Part shown: piece by piece, positions 1 to 10,213 of the stretch | Layout of the letters: every line of letters begins with the position of its first letter | Numbering within the stretch: position 1 is the stretch's first letter | Origin: Portulaca oleracea | Taxonomy: Eukaryota > Streptophyta > Magnoliopsida > Caryophyllales > Portulacaceae | DNA: 64,000 nucleotides | NCBI GenBank assembly: GCA_029582165.1 | Contig: CM055888.1 | Coordinates: 28,969,408-29,033,407 of the forward strand | Reading direction: 5' to 3' | Notes under the pieces: generated by a model | Told to the model about the DNA's origin: nothing | Seen by the model: the letters and a program-made list of their open reading frames with translations, nothing else | Database searches by the model: none | Position numbers and translations under genes: made by a program

Positions 1-4
1 TTCC

Positions 5-418
5 TTGGTATATGGGATGGAAGCAGTCTTACCGATTGAAGTAGCAATCCCTTCGTTACGGATAGTGGCCGAAAGTCAGTTGCTAGAAGCAGAATGGGCT
101 AGGGCAAGGTTTGAGGAGTTAATGTTAATGGACGAAAGGCGATTAAGGGCATTATATAATGTTCAAATGTACCAAAGTAGGATCACTCGTGCTTTTAATA
201 AGAAGGTGAAAAGTCGTTCACTTCAAGTAGGTGATTTGGTGCTTAAGGAGATGAGGGCGCCTATACGAGATCCGAGGAGAAAATTTGCACCTAATTGGAA
301 GGGTCCTTACATGATTAAGGATATTTTGCCAGGAGGAGCAGCCCGTCTTGCTTCTCTGGATGGAGAAGATGTAATTCAGCCCACGAATTTGGATCAACTC
401 AAGCGATACTATGCTTAA
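5..418 (+). pseudogene. Integrase C-terminal tail of Tat-lineage Ty3/gypsy element E1 (partial)
   Basis: This frame is the last 137 codons of a gypsy polyprotein and opens outside the window. It begins YGMEAVLPIEVAIPSLR, the post-catalytic integrase segment usual in Tat/Ogre/Retand elements. It continues with a basic helix region, then LQVGDLVLK and WKGPYMIKDILPGG, which form the small C-terminal barrel that binds DNA during insertion. It ends LKRYYA and stop, the usual Tat terminus. No break is visible in what remains, so it is called partial rather than decayed. The catalytic core, RNase H, RT and protease lie to the left of the window. The minus-strand gene downstream converges on it, the order known for Tat elements. 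Confidence 0.85.
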
Positions 419-653
419 TATAACCAAGCAACTGGAGAACCAATTTTCAGACACTTGGGATATATTTAATAAATGCCCATGTATATAAGAAAAATAAAGT
501 TTGCAAGAATACAATATTTGTGAATAATATTTATTCTTTATTAACTGATAATGTAAGTACACTACCTGTAACATAAGAAAATTCAAAAGGCATAATTAAA
601 TAAAAGACTATTATGGCAAAGCAGTTTCTGTTCCTTCATTTTCATTCCATCTT
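419..653. other. Convergent 3' spacer of Tat element E1
   Basis: AT-rich spacer between the end of pol and the end of the antisense ORF. Poly(A)-signal hexamers face both ways: AATAAA on the plus strand near 493-498, and on the minus strand near 530-535 and 537-542. That fits termination of two convergent transcripts, though such hexamers are common by chance in AT-rich DNA. No coding potential was seen. Confidence 0.5.
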
Positions 654-1170
654 CTAATCTTGCTTCACTTTCTCTACTTCTCCAGTTGTCTTATGGTCAG
701 TCTCTGTGTCTCTCGATCCGTTAAGAGCTTTCTCTTTGTCTTTGGGCTTATAGGCCCGCCTGCTTAGTTTTCGTGCCTCCACTCTCGGACCGAGCCTATC
801 TTTCACCGAACCTATCGCGCCCAGACGATCCTTTACCGATGTACAAGGTCCCAGTCTTTCCTTTGCATATGCTTGTATCCTTCTCGCTTCCCCAGCGCGG
901 CGAGATTCAACAGCAGCAATCAACCATCCATGGTAGTCAGCATCGGCAATATGAGACACGTATATCTTTGGAGGGGCTTTGAGAGTAGGCCTTCTTTCCC
1001 AGTATTTTAACCACGACTCAATCACCGAGCCTCGAAGTTTCAATTGATCAGGAGTCTCGCAGAGTAGCTCGGGAATATCCTGTTTGCGACCCATCTGGCG
1101 TTTCACTCGAGCCGGAAAATAAAAGGTCATGTGCGTCAAGCCGGCGAGACACACATAGGCAGTGCGGAAG
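654..1170 (-). pseudogene. 3' half of the Tat antisense ORF of element E1 (plant-mobile-domain-like protein)
   Basis: Minus-strand frame, antisense to E1 pol and downstream of it. Motifs include AYVCLAGLTHMTFYFPARV then KRQMGRKQDIPELL, which resemble the end of the plant mobile domain found in proteins encoded antisense in some Tat elements. The tail after this is polar and charged and ends VEKVKQD and stop at 654. There is no ATG near 1154. The frame simply continues through 1170 and resumes, in phase, at 46294 once the 45-kb insert and one copy of the TCATG duplication are removed. Function of the protein is unknown; domain membership is from motif memory, not a search. Confidence 0.7.
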
Positions 1171-1175
1171 TCATG
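1171..1175. repeat. Left target-site duplication TCATG of the 45-kb composite insert
   Basis: TCATG immediately precedes the TGATGG start of the first A-family LTR. The identical pentamer follows the last CATCA of the fourth LTR at 46289-46293. A 5-bp duplication is the size made by gypsy integrases. Confidence 0.88.
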
Positions 1176-2022
1176 TGATGGAGATCTGCCCTCACAACCT
1201 CATTTGGTGTCACCATGCTTTGAGGCCATCCACGAACCCCTGGTCAACCTTGACAATATTGAAGATCATTCACATTATATGAGGTCATCCTTACTGTCTC
1301 AATACTTCAGAATTGAGGCCTCACTCAAATTTAGTCCCTTGAAGGTTGTTTATAATGTCCAAGCTTACATGGTCCAAAGGTTATTTGGGTTCCACGGAGC
1401 TATCTTGTTCTAGACATGCATTGAGGACGTTTATTTGGAGCTGGTTGTTCTTATTGAGGACGTTTATCTAGAGTCGGTTGTTCTTTTCAACTTGGTGTGT
1501 GATTCTCTTCTCTTTGGATTTCAAGGAAGTTTATTATTAAGTTGTCCTAAATGCCCAAGGGTGATCCATTTGGAGGTTGTTTGCTTTCTGCACAACTATT
1601 GTAATCTAGGTATGTGCATGAGGACCTCATTCGGGATCAGGTTGTCTTTTGGTGTTTCAACAAGGTCCTTTTGGTCTTTTCACTTGGGTTGCGTCATCTT
1701 CTACTTATTGGAGGTCATTAACCTTCTATGCAATCTGAATATGCGCATGAAGACCTCCATCTTGAGTCTGCCGAGAATTTGGACGTCCAAGGACCTTCCC
1801 TACTGGAGAAAGACTATTTGCACCTTTTTGACTTCACTTCCTGAGTTGTTGAGGTCTTTTCAATAAGTGAGGTGTTTGTCACTGAGGCCCTCTATGAAGA
1901 CGCCACTTTCGAGCTGTTAAGGTCCTTCCAGCTCGTGAGGTGATTATCCAGCCTTGCCCACGTGAGGAATGCTGCTCCAACAAGAAAGCGCCATGTGTGA
2001 TGTTTCTAGTGCCTTCCAATTA

Positions 2023-2094
2023 TTCTAGAAGCTTCAAGATAATGCCATGTGTGATGCTTTTATTAGCCCTCATTATTATTGTTCTAGAAGCTTC
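2023..2094. promoter_or_regulatory. Two perfect heat-shock elements in LTR1
   Basis: TTCTAGAAGCTTC at 2023-2035 and again at 2082-2094. Each is three alternating TTC/GAA pentamers, the consensus bound by heat-shock factor trimers. They lie about 110-180 bp upstream of the TATA-like box at 2201, a normal distance for an active HSE. Factor binding is inferred. Confidence 0.6.
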
Positions 2095-2200
2095 CTAAGT
2101 TAGTTACATATTATTTTGTCCTAATGTAATTATCTAATTATACAAGATTAGGACGTTTTCTTTTTGCTCAAGCATCTCCTAATTAGATATCTCAGCTGGG

Positions 2201-2210
2201 TTTATATATA
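2201..2210 (+). promoter_or_regulatory. TATA-like box of LTR1
   Basis: TTTATATATA, repeated at 5758-5767 in LTR2 and 45739-45748 in LTR4. In LTR3 it is damaged to TTTACATATA (9627-9636). Transcription would start about 30 bp downstream, within the LTR. Confidence 0.55.
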
Positions 2211-2744
2211 CCCACTGTGAGGTCATTGTAAGAAACAACATGATGATATGAAATTTCAGATTTGAGTGCCTTATTGAGCCTCTTGTTTGTGAGTGATGTT
2301 AAACTCTCAATCGTGGTTAATTCTACTACATTATCAAGGATTTGACAATCCTTGTGGTGGGTGTAGAGCTTGGTGACTTTAATGGTGGTGCGCCTGTATC
2401 CATTGATGTAATCGAGTCCATTGCTCTTGTTTTCTAGCTGTGGTGTGTTTGTATCAGCTTGAGCTCAAATCTATCTTTCTTTTTCTATTTTTCCCATCCC
2501 TCATTATCCATTTCAATCCATTTGATGTTATATGGTGCGTGGTGAACCGGGTTCTATCCTGGAGGAAGTTATTCGTGTTTTTTCTCATCCATTCATATTT
2601 CACACCTCACCCACTTCATCCACCTTATCTTTGTTGATTACCCTCTGTTCTGGAATTGTTTCCATTCGAGTGAGTTTTGATTCTTTTGAGCCTAAACACA
2701 TCCCAAATCATCCCAAACACATATCCACAAAAAACCCAGCAGCC

Positions 2745-3359
2745 ATGACTTTCAGCAAGCCTTCATCTCGAGAGGATGATCTGATTTTGAAGAAGAAGAG
2801 GAGATTAAGGAGATTGAAGCGCGAACTTGAATTTATTGACTTCAATATGCTACAATTGGAGATGGATTGGTGTGAATTTGATTATAATACCAAGAAGTTA
2901 TGTGAACCTCTCCTGGTTCAAGAGAAGGAACATAAAATTCGAGAGGAACTAGAAATTTATTTTGATTTCCCTCTAGAAGTTGATGATGCGGCAGAAGTTG
3001 TTGATGCTCTTTTTTCTTTTGAGGTTGAATCCCACGAGGATGAACACGAGATCAATTTTAATCACCCTCCTATTTTTGATGTTTATGAAGATGAAGAAGA
3101 GTGTGAACCTTTGGAGGATCCTGTCTGTGATAAGGAGGTTGAGGTATGCATCGTCCTTGACACGACCAATGACCTCGGGGTTACGTCGACGATGACATTG
3201 GTAGAATCTGAACCTCAACTCGTGATTATGAACATCATGTCATCTTTGAATGCTACAAGGATGAGAATGGAGAATGAAGCTTCTAGTGGCTTCAATGTTG
3301 AGTTGGTTTATCTCCAACCAAGGTCACTTTTATTGGTGAACTTGGAGGTGATAAGATGA
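2745..3359 (+). CDS. Internal ORF of element A, unit 1: lysine-rich N-terminus and acidic C-terminus, function unknown
   Basis: About 204 codons from the ATG at 2745 (MTFSKPSS). An upstream start at 2532 is also open but lies in LTR sequence joined to this frame by the deletion at 2669, so I do not use it. The protein has a basic predicted coiled coil (KKKRRLRRLKRELEF) and then a strongly acidic stretch containing HPPIFDVYEDEEECEPLED, with a low-complexity end. A gag amino terminus or pre-protease linker of a CRM-like element could look like this. No zinc knuckle or protease motif is present. The same frame is open in unit 2, which argues against a chance ORF. I cannot assign a function. Confidence 0.45.
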   Translation: MTFSKPSSREDDLILKKKRRLRRLKRELEFIDFNMLQLEMDWCEFDYNTKKLCEPLLVQEKEHKIREELEIYFDFPLEVDDAAEVVDALFSFEVESHEDEHEINFNHPPIFDVYEDEEECEPLEDPVCDKEVEVCIVLDTTNDLGVTSTMTLVESEPQLVIMNIMSSLNATRMRMENEASSGFNVELVYLQPRSLLLVNLEVIR

Positions 3360-3503
3360 CCAAAGTGAAAGAGGTAGAAACGAAGGAGATCAAAGTATGA
3401 GGAATGGAGTATCAAGCCCTCAACAAGTTCAATGGAGGAGATCATTGTCTCTCCAGCCTTGATCCTTTTCAAGATAATTGGTGTCCAATATTTTGGTTAA
3501 CGT

Positions 3504-4031
3504 ATGGGATCTCAAGAATTTCCTTACTACATTATTTTAATGGGCATAAATGAAGTATACTTGAGAATATTTTGGAGTTTCATGAATGCATGTTTTGTGA
3601 AATTTCATGTGCTTTGGTGTTGTGTTGAGAAGGTTGTCATGATTATACGACTTTGGATGAGTAAAGATAGTGGAATAGAAGTGGAGTCATATTATCTTGA
3701 TATTGTGAGCTTTGATGATACTTGTTGTGGATTAGTGTTGAATATTGTTAAGGCCTTGATCATATATTCTATATTAGGGAGTATGCCTTGGATGTTTATT
3801 GTGAAAGAAATGCTTGTTGTTAGAAGGGTCATTGGTAGTTCTTATGTACATGAACCAGAATTGGAAGATGAATATGAGAAAGAGTCTTTGGGAGGTTTGG
3901 TTTATGATGAAGAGATTGAAATGCTAGTGGTGAGAAGAGTCCTTGGTGGTTTTTCTACGCATGAAGGTCAGAAGCAAAGGGAGGACAACTTTCATTTGAG
4001 TTATGTTAACAATGCTAGTGATTGTCCTTAG
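3504..4031 (+). pseudogene. Protease-region remnant of element A, unit 1
   Basis: The frame ends with MLVVRRVLGGFSTHEGQKQ followed by REDNFHLSYVNNASDCP. This lines up with the segment just before the protease in elements F and G (LLVIRRVL, then QRE, FHTRC). The active-site Asp-Ser-Gly region that should follow is absent: the sequence jumps to Pro-rich DNA that in unit 2 lies about 160 bp further on. The earlier part (residues 1-110) is hydrophobic and resembles nothing I recognise. Confidence 0.5.
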
Positions 4032-4733
4032 CCCACAAAACAGTCCCAAAAGCCCTACAAAAACCCTTCATACTAAATAACTTCCTATTCAACACGGGGA
4101 GTCCCAAAACCTACTTTTCATGTCCTTTTATCTCCACATTACTACGCTCCACAAAAGAGCCAACCTCAGAACCCACGAACCTAGGTTTCAATCCTTGAAT
4201 CTATGGTTTTTTAAGATCCTTAACAAGGTTGACGACCTTATTATGATCAATGACTTGTTGAATCTTATGAGGATTCGTGACTTGCCTCATGTTTATCCTA
4301 AGGATCTACCCGGCCTCAAGCCTTACCTTACAAAGGATGTTACAAAAGCCTTTTGACCCAGTATCATTTTTCCCATACAACCCATCCACTCAATAAACGT
4401 CAATGAGGCCTACAAGATCCTAAGGTTGATAGTTGTGTTTCATACTAAATGGATGGATAGAACATCAACACAATGTCTAGAACATCTTGCTAATATCATG
4501 GTTGGAGATGAGGCAAGGGCATATGGGAGAAGGAGAGATTCTACCAAATTGTTTCTAAGGTTAGAGGATTAATTTGAGATCCTTGAAGTGATCAAGATTG
4601 AAGTTGACCCTTTTGAAGACGGTTCAATGTCCTTGAGGCCATACTATTCTTGGTGTATACTTTTGACGCCATATTATTCAGTGGCAAAGAACTTTCCATG
4701 TTTGAGGACAAACTTTTCTCAACTTACAGGGAA
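4032..4733 (+). other. Degenerate pol tail and polypurine tract of element A, unit 1
   Basis: No intact ORF. A short frame (4120-4356) matches the middle of the long unit-2 ORF. From 4588, residues read SLRPYY then CLRTNFSQ, the counterpart of DLRPYY and LRSNFSE at the integrase end of element F. This shows that RT, RNase H and the integrase core were lost by internal deletion. It is followed directly by LTR2; the polypurine tract here (CTTACAGGGAA) is degraded relative to the G-run before LTR3 and LTR4. Confidence 0.6.
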
Positions 4734-6319
4734 TGATGGAGATCAGCCCTCACAACCTCATTTGGTGTCACCATGCTTTGAGGCCATCCATGAACCCCTG
4801 GTCAGCCTTGACAATATTGAAGATCATTCACATTATATGAGGTTATCCTTACTGTCTCAATACTTCAGAATTGAGGCCTCACTAAAATTTGGTCCCTTGA
4901 AGGTTGTTTATAATGTCCAAGCTTACATGGTCCGAAGGTTATTTGGGTTCCACGGAGCTATCTTGTTCTGGACATGCATTAAGGACGTTTATTTGGAGCT
5001 GCTTGTTCTTATTGAGGACGTTTATCTAGAGTTAGTTGTTCTTTTCAACTTGGTGTGTGATTCTCTTCTCTTTGGATGTCAAGGAAGTTTATTATTGAGC
5101 TGTCCTAAATGCCCAAGGGTGATCCATTTGGAGGTTGTTTGCTTTCTGCACAACTATCGCAATCTGGGTACGTGCATGAGGACCTCATTGGGATCAGGTT
5201 GTCTTTTGGTGTTTCAACAAGGTCCTTTTGGTCTTTTTCACTTGGGTTGCGTCATCTTCTACTTATTGTAGGTCATTAACCTTCCATGCAATCTGAATAT
5301 GCGCATGAGGACCTCCATCTTGAGTCTGCTGAGAATTTGGACGTCCAAGGACGTTCCCTACTCGGGAAAGACTAGTTGCACCTTTTTTACTTATTTCCTA
5401 AGTTGTTGAGGTTTTTCCAATCAGTGAGGTGTTTGTCACTGAGGCCCTCTACGAAGACGCCACTTTCGAGCTGTTGAGGTCCTTCCAGCTGGTGAGGTGA
5501 TTATCTAGCCTTGCCCACATGAGGAATGCTGCTCCAACAAGAAAGCGCCATGTGTGATGTTTCTAGTGCCTTCCAATTGTTCTAGAAGCTTCATGAAGAT
5601 GCCATGTGTGATGCTTTTATTAGCCCTCATTATTATTGTTCTAGAAGCTTCCTAAGTTAGTTACATATTATCTTGTCCTGATGTAATTAGCTAATTAAAC
5701 AAGATTAGGACGTTTTCTTTTTACTCAAGAAACTCCTAATTTGATATCTTAGCTGGGTTTATATATACCCACTGTAAGGTCATTGTAAGAAACAACATGA
5801 TGATATGAAATATGAGATTTGAGTGCCTTATTGAGCCTCTTGTTTGTGAGTGACGTTAATCTATCAATCGTGGTTAATTCTACTATGGTATCAAGGATTT
5901 GGCAATCCTTGTGGTGGGTGTAGAGCTTGGAGACTTCAATGGTGGTGAGCCTGTATCCATTGAGGTAATCGAGTCCATTGCTCTTCTGTTCTAGCTGTGG
6001 TGTGCTTGTATCAGCTTGAGTTCAAGTCTATCTTTCCTTTTCTGTTTTTCCAATCCCTCATTATCCATTTCAATCCATTTGATGTTATTTGGTGCGTGGT
6101 GAACCGAGTTCTATCTTGGAGGAGGTTATTCGTGTTTTTGCTCATCCATTCATATTTCACACCTCACCCATTTAATCCACCTGATCCTTGTTGATTACCC
6201 TCTGTTCCAGATTTGTTTCCATTCGATTATTCACTGTGCGGTTCCAGAATTCCAATGTTGTGTGTGCGCTTGGTGTTTATGAGGTTATCACTCTGATCAT
6301 CGCGACCTTGCATACATCA
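4734..6319 (+). repeat. LTR2 of element A (complete)
   Basis: 1586 bp, TGATGG to CATACATCA. Contains the TATA-like box 5758-5767. It is the 3' LTR of unit 1 and the 5' LTR of unit 2 at once, with no target duplication at either side, so the two units share it. Confidence 0.88.
5580..5651. promoter_or_regulatory. Heat-shock-element pair in LTR2
   Basis: TTCTAGAAGCTTCATGAA at 5580-5597 has four contiguous alternating pentamers. A three-pentamer copy lies at 5639-5651. Position relative to the TATA box is the same as in LTR1. Confidence 0.6.
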
Positions 6320-6322
6320 ACT

Positions 6323-6340
6323 TTGTATCAGAGCCGAGTT
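6323..6340 (+). other. Primer-binding site of element A, unit 2 (mutated)
   Basis: TTGTATCAGAGCCGAG starts 3 bp after the LTR. It matches the initiator-tRNA-Met site TGGTATCAGAGC except for G to T at position 2. Confidence 0.75.
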
Positions 6341-6431
6341 TCATCTTGAGGGAGTGTATTTGTGTTGTTTGTGATGTTGGGCAATAATAGAACACCTCAG
6401 GAGGTTGCAGAGCTAGCTACCATCTTGGTGA

Positions 6432-7121
6432 GTGAATTTTGATTCCTTTGAGCCTAAACATATCCCAAATCATCCCAAACACATAGCCACAAAAAACCCA
6501 GCAGCCTTAACTTTTAGCAAGCCTTCATCTCGAGAGAATGATCTAATTTTGAAGAAGAAAAGGAGATTAAGGAGATTGAAGCGTGAGCTTGAATTTCTTG
6601 ACCTCAATATGCTACAACTGGAGATGGATTGGTGTGAATTTGATTATAATACCAAGCAGTTATGTGAACCACTCCTAGTTCAAGAGAAGGAACATAAAAT
6701 TCGAGAGGAACCAGAAATTCATTTTGATTTCCCTCTAGAAGTTGATGATGCGGCAGAAGTTGTTGATGCTCTTTTTTCTTTTGAGGTTGAATCCCACGAG
6801 GATGAACACGAGATCAATTTTAATCACCCTCCTATTTTTGATGTTTATGAAGATGAAGAAGAGTGTGAACCTTTGGAGGATCCTGTCTGTGATAAGGAGG
6901 TTGAGGACTGTCTGTCCTTGACACAGCCAATGACCTCAGGGTTCTGTCAGCCAGTGACATTGGTAGAATCTGAACCTCAACTCGTGATTATGAACATCAT
7001 GTCATCTTTGAATGCTACAAGGATGAGAATGGAGAATGAAGCTTCTAGTGGCTTCAATGTTGAGTTGGTTTATCTCCAACCAAGGTCACTTTTATTGGTG
7101 AACTTGGAGGTGATAAGATGA
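6432..7121 (+). CDS. Internal ORF of element A, unit 2
   Basis: Counterpart of the unit-1 ORF at 2745-3359, open over the same stretch and nearly the same protein. The methionine used in unit 1 is leucine here, so the start is unclear; the frame opens at a GTG near 6432. Upstream at 6374 an ATG begins LGNNRTPQEVAE, matching the first residues of element G's gag, and stops after 23 codons. A splice-donor-like GTGAGT follows ATCTTG at about 6430, so the short gag start could in principle be spliced to this frame. That is untested. Confidence 0.4.
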   Translation: MNFDSFEPKHIPNHPKHIATKNPAALTFSKPSSRENDLILKKKRRLRRLKRELEFLDLNMLQLEMDWCEFDYNTKQLCEPLLVQEKEHKIREEPEIHFDFPLEVDDAAEVVDALFSFEVESHEDEHEINFNHPPIFDVYEDEEECEPLEDPVCDKEVEDCLSLTQPMTSGFCQPVTLVESEPQLVIMNIMSSLNATRMRMENEASSGFNVELVYLQPRSLLLVNLEVIR

Positions 7122-7343
7122 CCAAAGTGAAAGAGGTAGAAACGAAGGAGATCAAAGTATGAGGAATGGAGTATCAAGCCCTCAACAAGTTCAATGGAGG
7201 AGATCATTGTCTGTCCAGCCTTGATCCTTTTCAAGATAATTGGTGTCCATTATTTTGGTAAAGGTATAGGATCTCAAGAAATTCCTTACTACATTATTTT
7301 GATGGGCATGAATGAAGCATAATTGAGAATATTTTAGAGATTC

Positions 7344-8864
7344 ATGAATGCATGTTTTGTGAAATTTCATGTGCTTTGGTGTTGTGTTGAGAAGGTTATC
7401 ATAATTATAGGACTTTGGATGAGACAAGATAGTGGAATAGAACTGGAGTCATATTATCTTGATATTGTGAGCCTTGATGATGCTTGTTGTGGATTAGTGT
7501 GGAATATTGTTAAGGCCTTGATCATATATTCTATATTGGGGAGTATGCCTTGGATGTTTATTGTGAAAGAAATGCTTGTTGTTAGAAGGGTCATTGGTAG
7601 TTCTTATGTACATCAACCAGAATTGGAAGATGAATATGAGAAAGAGACTTTGGGAGGTTTGGTTTATGATGAAGAGATCGAAATGCTAGTGGTGAGAAGA
7701 GTTCTTAGTCGTTCTTCTACATATGAAGGTCAAAAGCAAAGGAAGGACAACTTTCATTTGAGTTGTGTTAACAATGGTAGTGACTGTCCCTTGACCATTG
7801 AAGAAGGAAGTTGTGCTACTGATGCATACCTTTTTGCTCTAATTGTCAGCTGTTCTGTCTTGAGGCCCTCTAGACAGCCACACATTCATTTGCACATCCC
7901 TTACCAACCTTGGTTCGTCATAAATCCTACCATCAACCCACCACTAAAACCCCCACTGTGCTTAGCCCACAAAACAGTTCCAAAAGCCCCACAAAAACCC
8001 CTCATACCAAATAACTTCCTTTTCAACAAGGGGACTCCCAAAACCTACTTTTCATGTCCTTTTATCTCCAAATTACTACCCTCCACAAAAGAGCAAACCC
8101 TCAGAACTCACGAACCTAGGTTTCCATCCTTGAACCTATGGTTTTTTAAGATCCTTAACAAGGTTGACGACCTTATTATGATCAATGACTTGTTGAATCT
8201 TATAAGGATTCTTGACTTGCCTCATGTTTATCCTAAGGATCTACCCTCAAGCCTTACCTTACAAAGGATGTTACGAAAGCCTTTTGACCCTGGTATCATT
8301 TTTCCCATGCAACCCAGCCATTCAATAAACGTCAATGAGGCCTACAAGATCCTAAGGTTGATAGTTGTGTTTCATACTGAATGGATGGATAGAACATCAA
8401 TACAATGTCTAGAATATCTTGCTAATATCATGGTTGGAGATGAGGCAAGGGCATATGGGAGAAGGAATGATTCTACCAAATTGTGGCTAAGGTTAGAGGA
8501 TTCATTTGAGGTCCTTGAAGTGATCAAGATTGAAGTTGACCCTTTTGAAGACGGTTCAACGTCCATGAGGCCATACTATTGTTTGTGTATATTATCGAGG
8601 CCATATTATTCTATGGCAGAGAACTTTCCAAGTTTGAGGACAAACTTTTCTCAACTTGGGGGAATTGATGGAGATCAGCCCTCACAACCTCATTTGGTGT
8701 CACCATGCTTTGAGGCCATCCATGAACCCCTGATGAGCCTTGACAATATTGAAGATCATTCACATTATATGAGGTCATCCTTACTCAAATTTACATGGTC
8801 GGAAGGTTATTTGGGTTCCACGGAGCTATCTTGTTCTGGACATGCATTGAGGACGTTTATTTAG
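7344..8864 (+). CDS. Long ORF of element A, unit 2, ending inside LTR3
   Basis: 506 codons without a stop. The N-terminal part matches 3504-4031 and contains MLVVRRVLSRSSTYEGQKQ. A Pro-rich middle (residues about 165-250) follows, then LRPYY (about 420) and FPSLRTNFSQL (about 437), the integrase end. The last 70 residues are LTR sequence. It looks like a chain of pol fragments left in one frame by deletion. No catalytic motif of protease, RT or integrase is visible, so I would not expect enzyme activity. Units 1 and 3 carry stops or frameshifts in the same stretch, so the length may be fortuitous. Confidence 0.35.
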   Translation: MNACFVKFHVLWCCVEKVIIIIGLWMRQDSGIELESYYLDIVSLDDACCGLVWNIVKALIIYSILGSMPWMFIVKEMLVVRRVIGSSYVHQPELEDEYEKETLGGLVYDEEIEMLVVRRVLSRSSTYEGQKQRKDNFHLSCVNNGSDCPLTIEEGSCATDAYLFALIVSCSVLRPSRQPHIHLHIPYQPWFVINPTINPPLKPPLCLAHKTVPKAPQKPLIPNNFLFNKGTPKTYFSCPFISKLLPSTKEQTLRTHEPRFPSLNLWFFKILNKVDDLIMINDLLNLIRILDLPHVYPKDLPSSLTLQRMLRKPFDPGIIFPMQPSHSINVNEAYKILRLIVVFHTEWMDRTSIQCLEYLANIMVGDEARAYGRRNDSTKLWLRLEDSFEVLEVIKIEVDPFEDGSTSMRPYYCLCILSRPYYSMAENFPSLRTNFSQLGGIDGDQPSQPHLVSPCFEAIHEPLMSLDNIEDHSHYMRSSLLKFTWSEGYLGSTELSCSGHALRTFI

Positions 8865-10192
8865 AGCCGGTTGTTCTTATTGAGGACGTTTATCTACGGT
8901 CGGTTGTTCTTTTCAACTTGGTGTATGATTCTCTTATCTCTGGTTGTCACGAAAGTTTATTATTAAGCTGTCCTAAATGCCCAAGGGTGATCCATTTGGA
9001 GATCGTTTGCATTCTGCACAACTATTGCAATCTGGGTACGTGCATGAGGACCTCATTCGGGATCAGGTTGTCTTTTTGTGTTTCAACAAGGTCCTTTTGG
9101 TCTTTTCACTTGGGTTGCATCATCTTCTACTTATTGGAGGTCATTAATCTTCTACGCCATCTGAATTTGCGCATGAGGACCTCCATCTTGAGTCTGTTGA
9201 GAATTTGGACGTCCAAGGACGTTCCCTACTGGAGAAAGACTATTTGCACCTTTTTGACTTCACTTCCTAAGTTGTTGAGGTCTTTCCAATCAGTAAGGTG
9301 TTTGTCATTGAGGCCATCTATGAAGACGTCACTTTCGAGCTGTTGAGGTCCTTCCAGCTCGTGAGGTGATTATCCAGCCTTGCCCAGATGAGGAATGTTG
9401 CTCCAACAAGAAAGCGCCATGTGTGATGTTTCTAGAGCCTTCTAATTGTTCTAGAAGCTTCATGAAGATGCCATGTGTGATGCTTTTATTAGCCATCATT
9501 ATTATTGTTCTAGAAGCTTCCTAAGTTAGTTACATATTATCTTATCCTAATATAATTAGCTAATTAAACAAGATTAGGACGTTTTCTTTTTGCTCAAGAA
9601 ACTCTTAATTAGATATCTCAGCTGAGTTTACATATACCCACTGTGAGGTCATTGTAAGAAACAACATGATGATATATATGAAATATAAGATTTGAGTGCC
9701 TTATTGAGCCTCTTGTTTGTGAGTGACGTTAAACTGTCAATCGTTGTTAATTCTACTACGGTATAAAGGATTTGGCAATCCTTGTGGTGGGTTTAGAACT
9801 TGGTGACTTCAATGGTGGTGCCCCTGTATCCATTGAGGTAATCGAGTCCATTGCTCTTGTGTTCTAGCTGTGGTGTGCCTGTATCAGCTTGAGCTCAAGT
9901 CTATCTTTCCTTTTCTTTTTTTCCCATCCCTCATTATCCATTTCCATCCATTTGATGTTATTTGGTGCGTGGTGAACCGAGTTCTATCTTGGAGGAGGTT
10001 ATTCGTGTTTTTGCTCATCCATTCATATTTCACTCTTCACCCATTTCATCACCCTGATCCTTATTGATAACCCTCTGTTCTGGAGTTGTTTCCATTCGAT
10101 TATTCACTGTGAGGTTCCAGAATTCCAGTGTTGTGTGTCCGCTTGGTGTCTGTGAGATTATCACTCTGATTATTGTGACCTTGCATATATCA
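8666..10192 (+). repeat. LTR3 of element A
   Basis: 1527 bp, TGATGG to ATATATCA, preceded by a clear purine tract (CTTGGGGGAAT). Shorter than LTR2 because of a roughly 70-bp deletion near 8787. Heat-shock elements are kept at 9449-9466 (four pentamers) and 9508-9520. The TATA-like box is mutated. Confidence 0.88.
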
Positions 10193-10195
10193 ACT

Positions 10196-10213
10196 TGGTA
10201 TCAGAGCCGAGTT
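10196..10213 (+). other. Primer-binding site of element A, unit 3
   Basis: TGGTATCAGAGCCGAG, a full match to the initiator-tRNA-Met complement, 3 bp after LTR3. It is intact, unlike in unit 2. Confidence 0.85.

Larger units (their letters stand above)
1176..2669 (+). repeat. LTR1 of element A (3' end deleted)
   Basis: Starts TGATGGAGATCTG and matches LTR2 through TCCATTCGA near 2669. The last part of the LTR, the primer site and the leader, about 220 bp relative to unit 2, are missing, and the sequence jumps to the internal coding region. A TATA-like box lies at 2201-2210. The reading frame at 1435-1866 and others here are LTR sequence, not genes. Confidence 0.85.

Noticed and set aside
1435..1866. 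Plus-strand ORF of 143 codons, with copies near 4588, 8795 and 44742
   Set aside because: It lies wholly or mostly in element A's LTR. The copies shift frame or break with ordinary LTR differences and no protein motif is seen.
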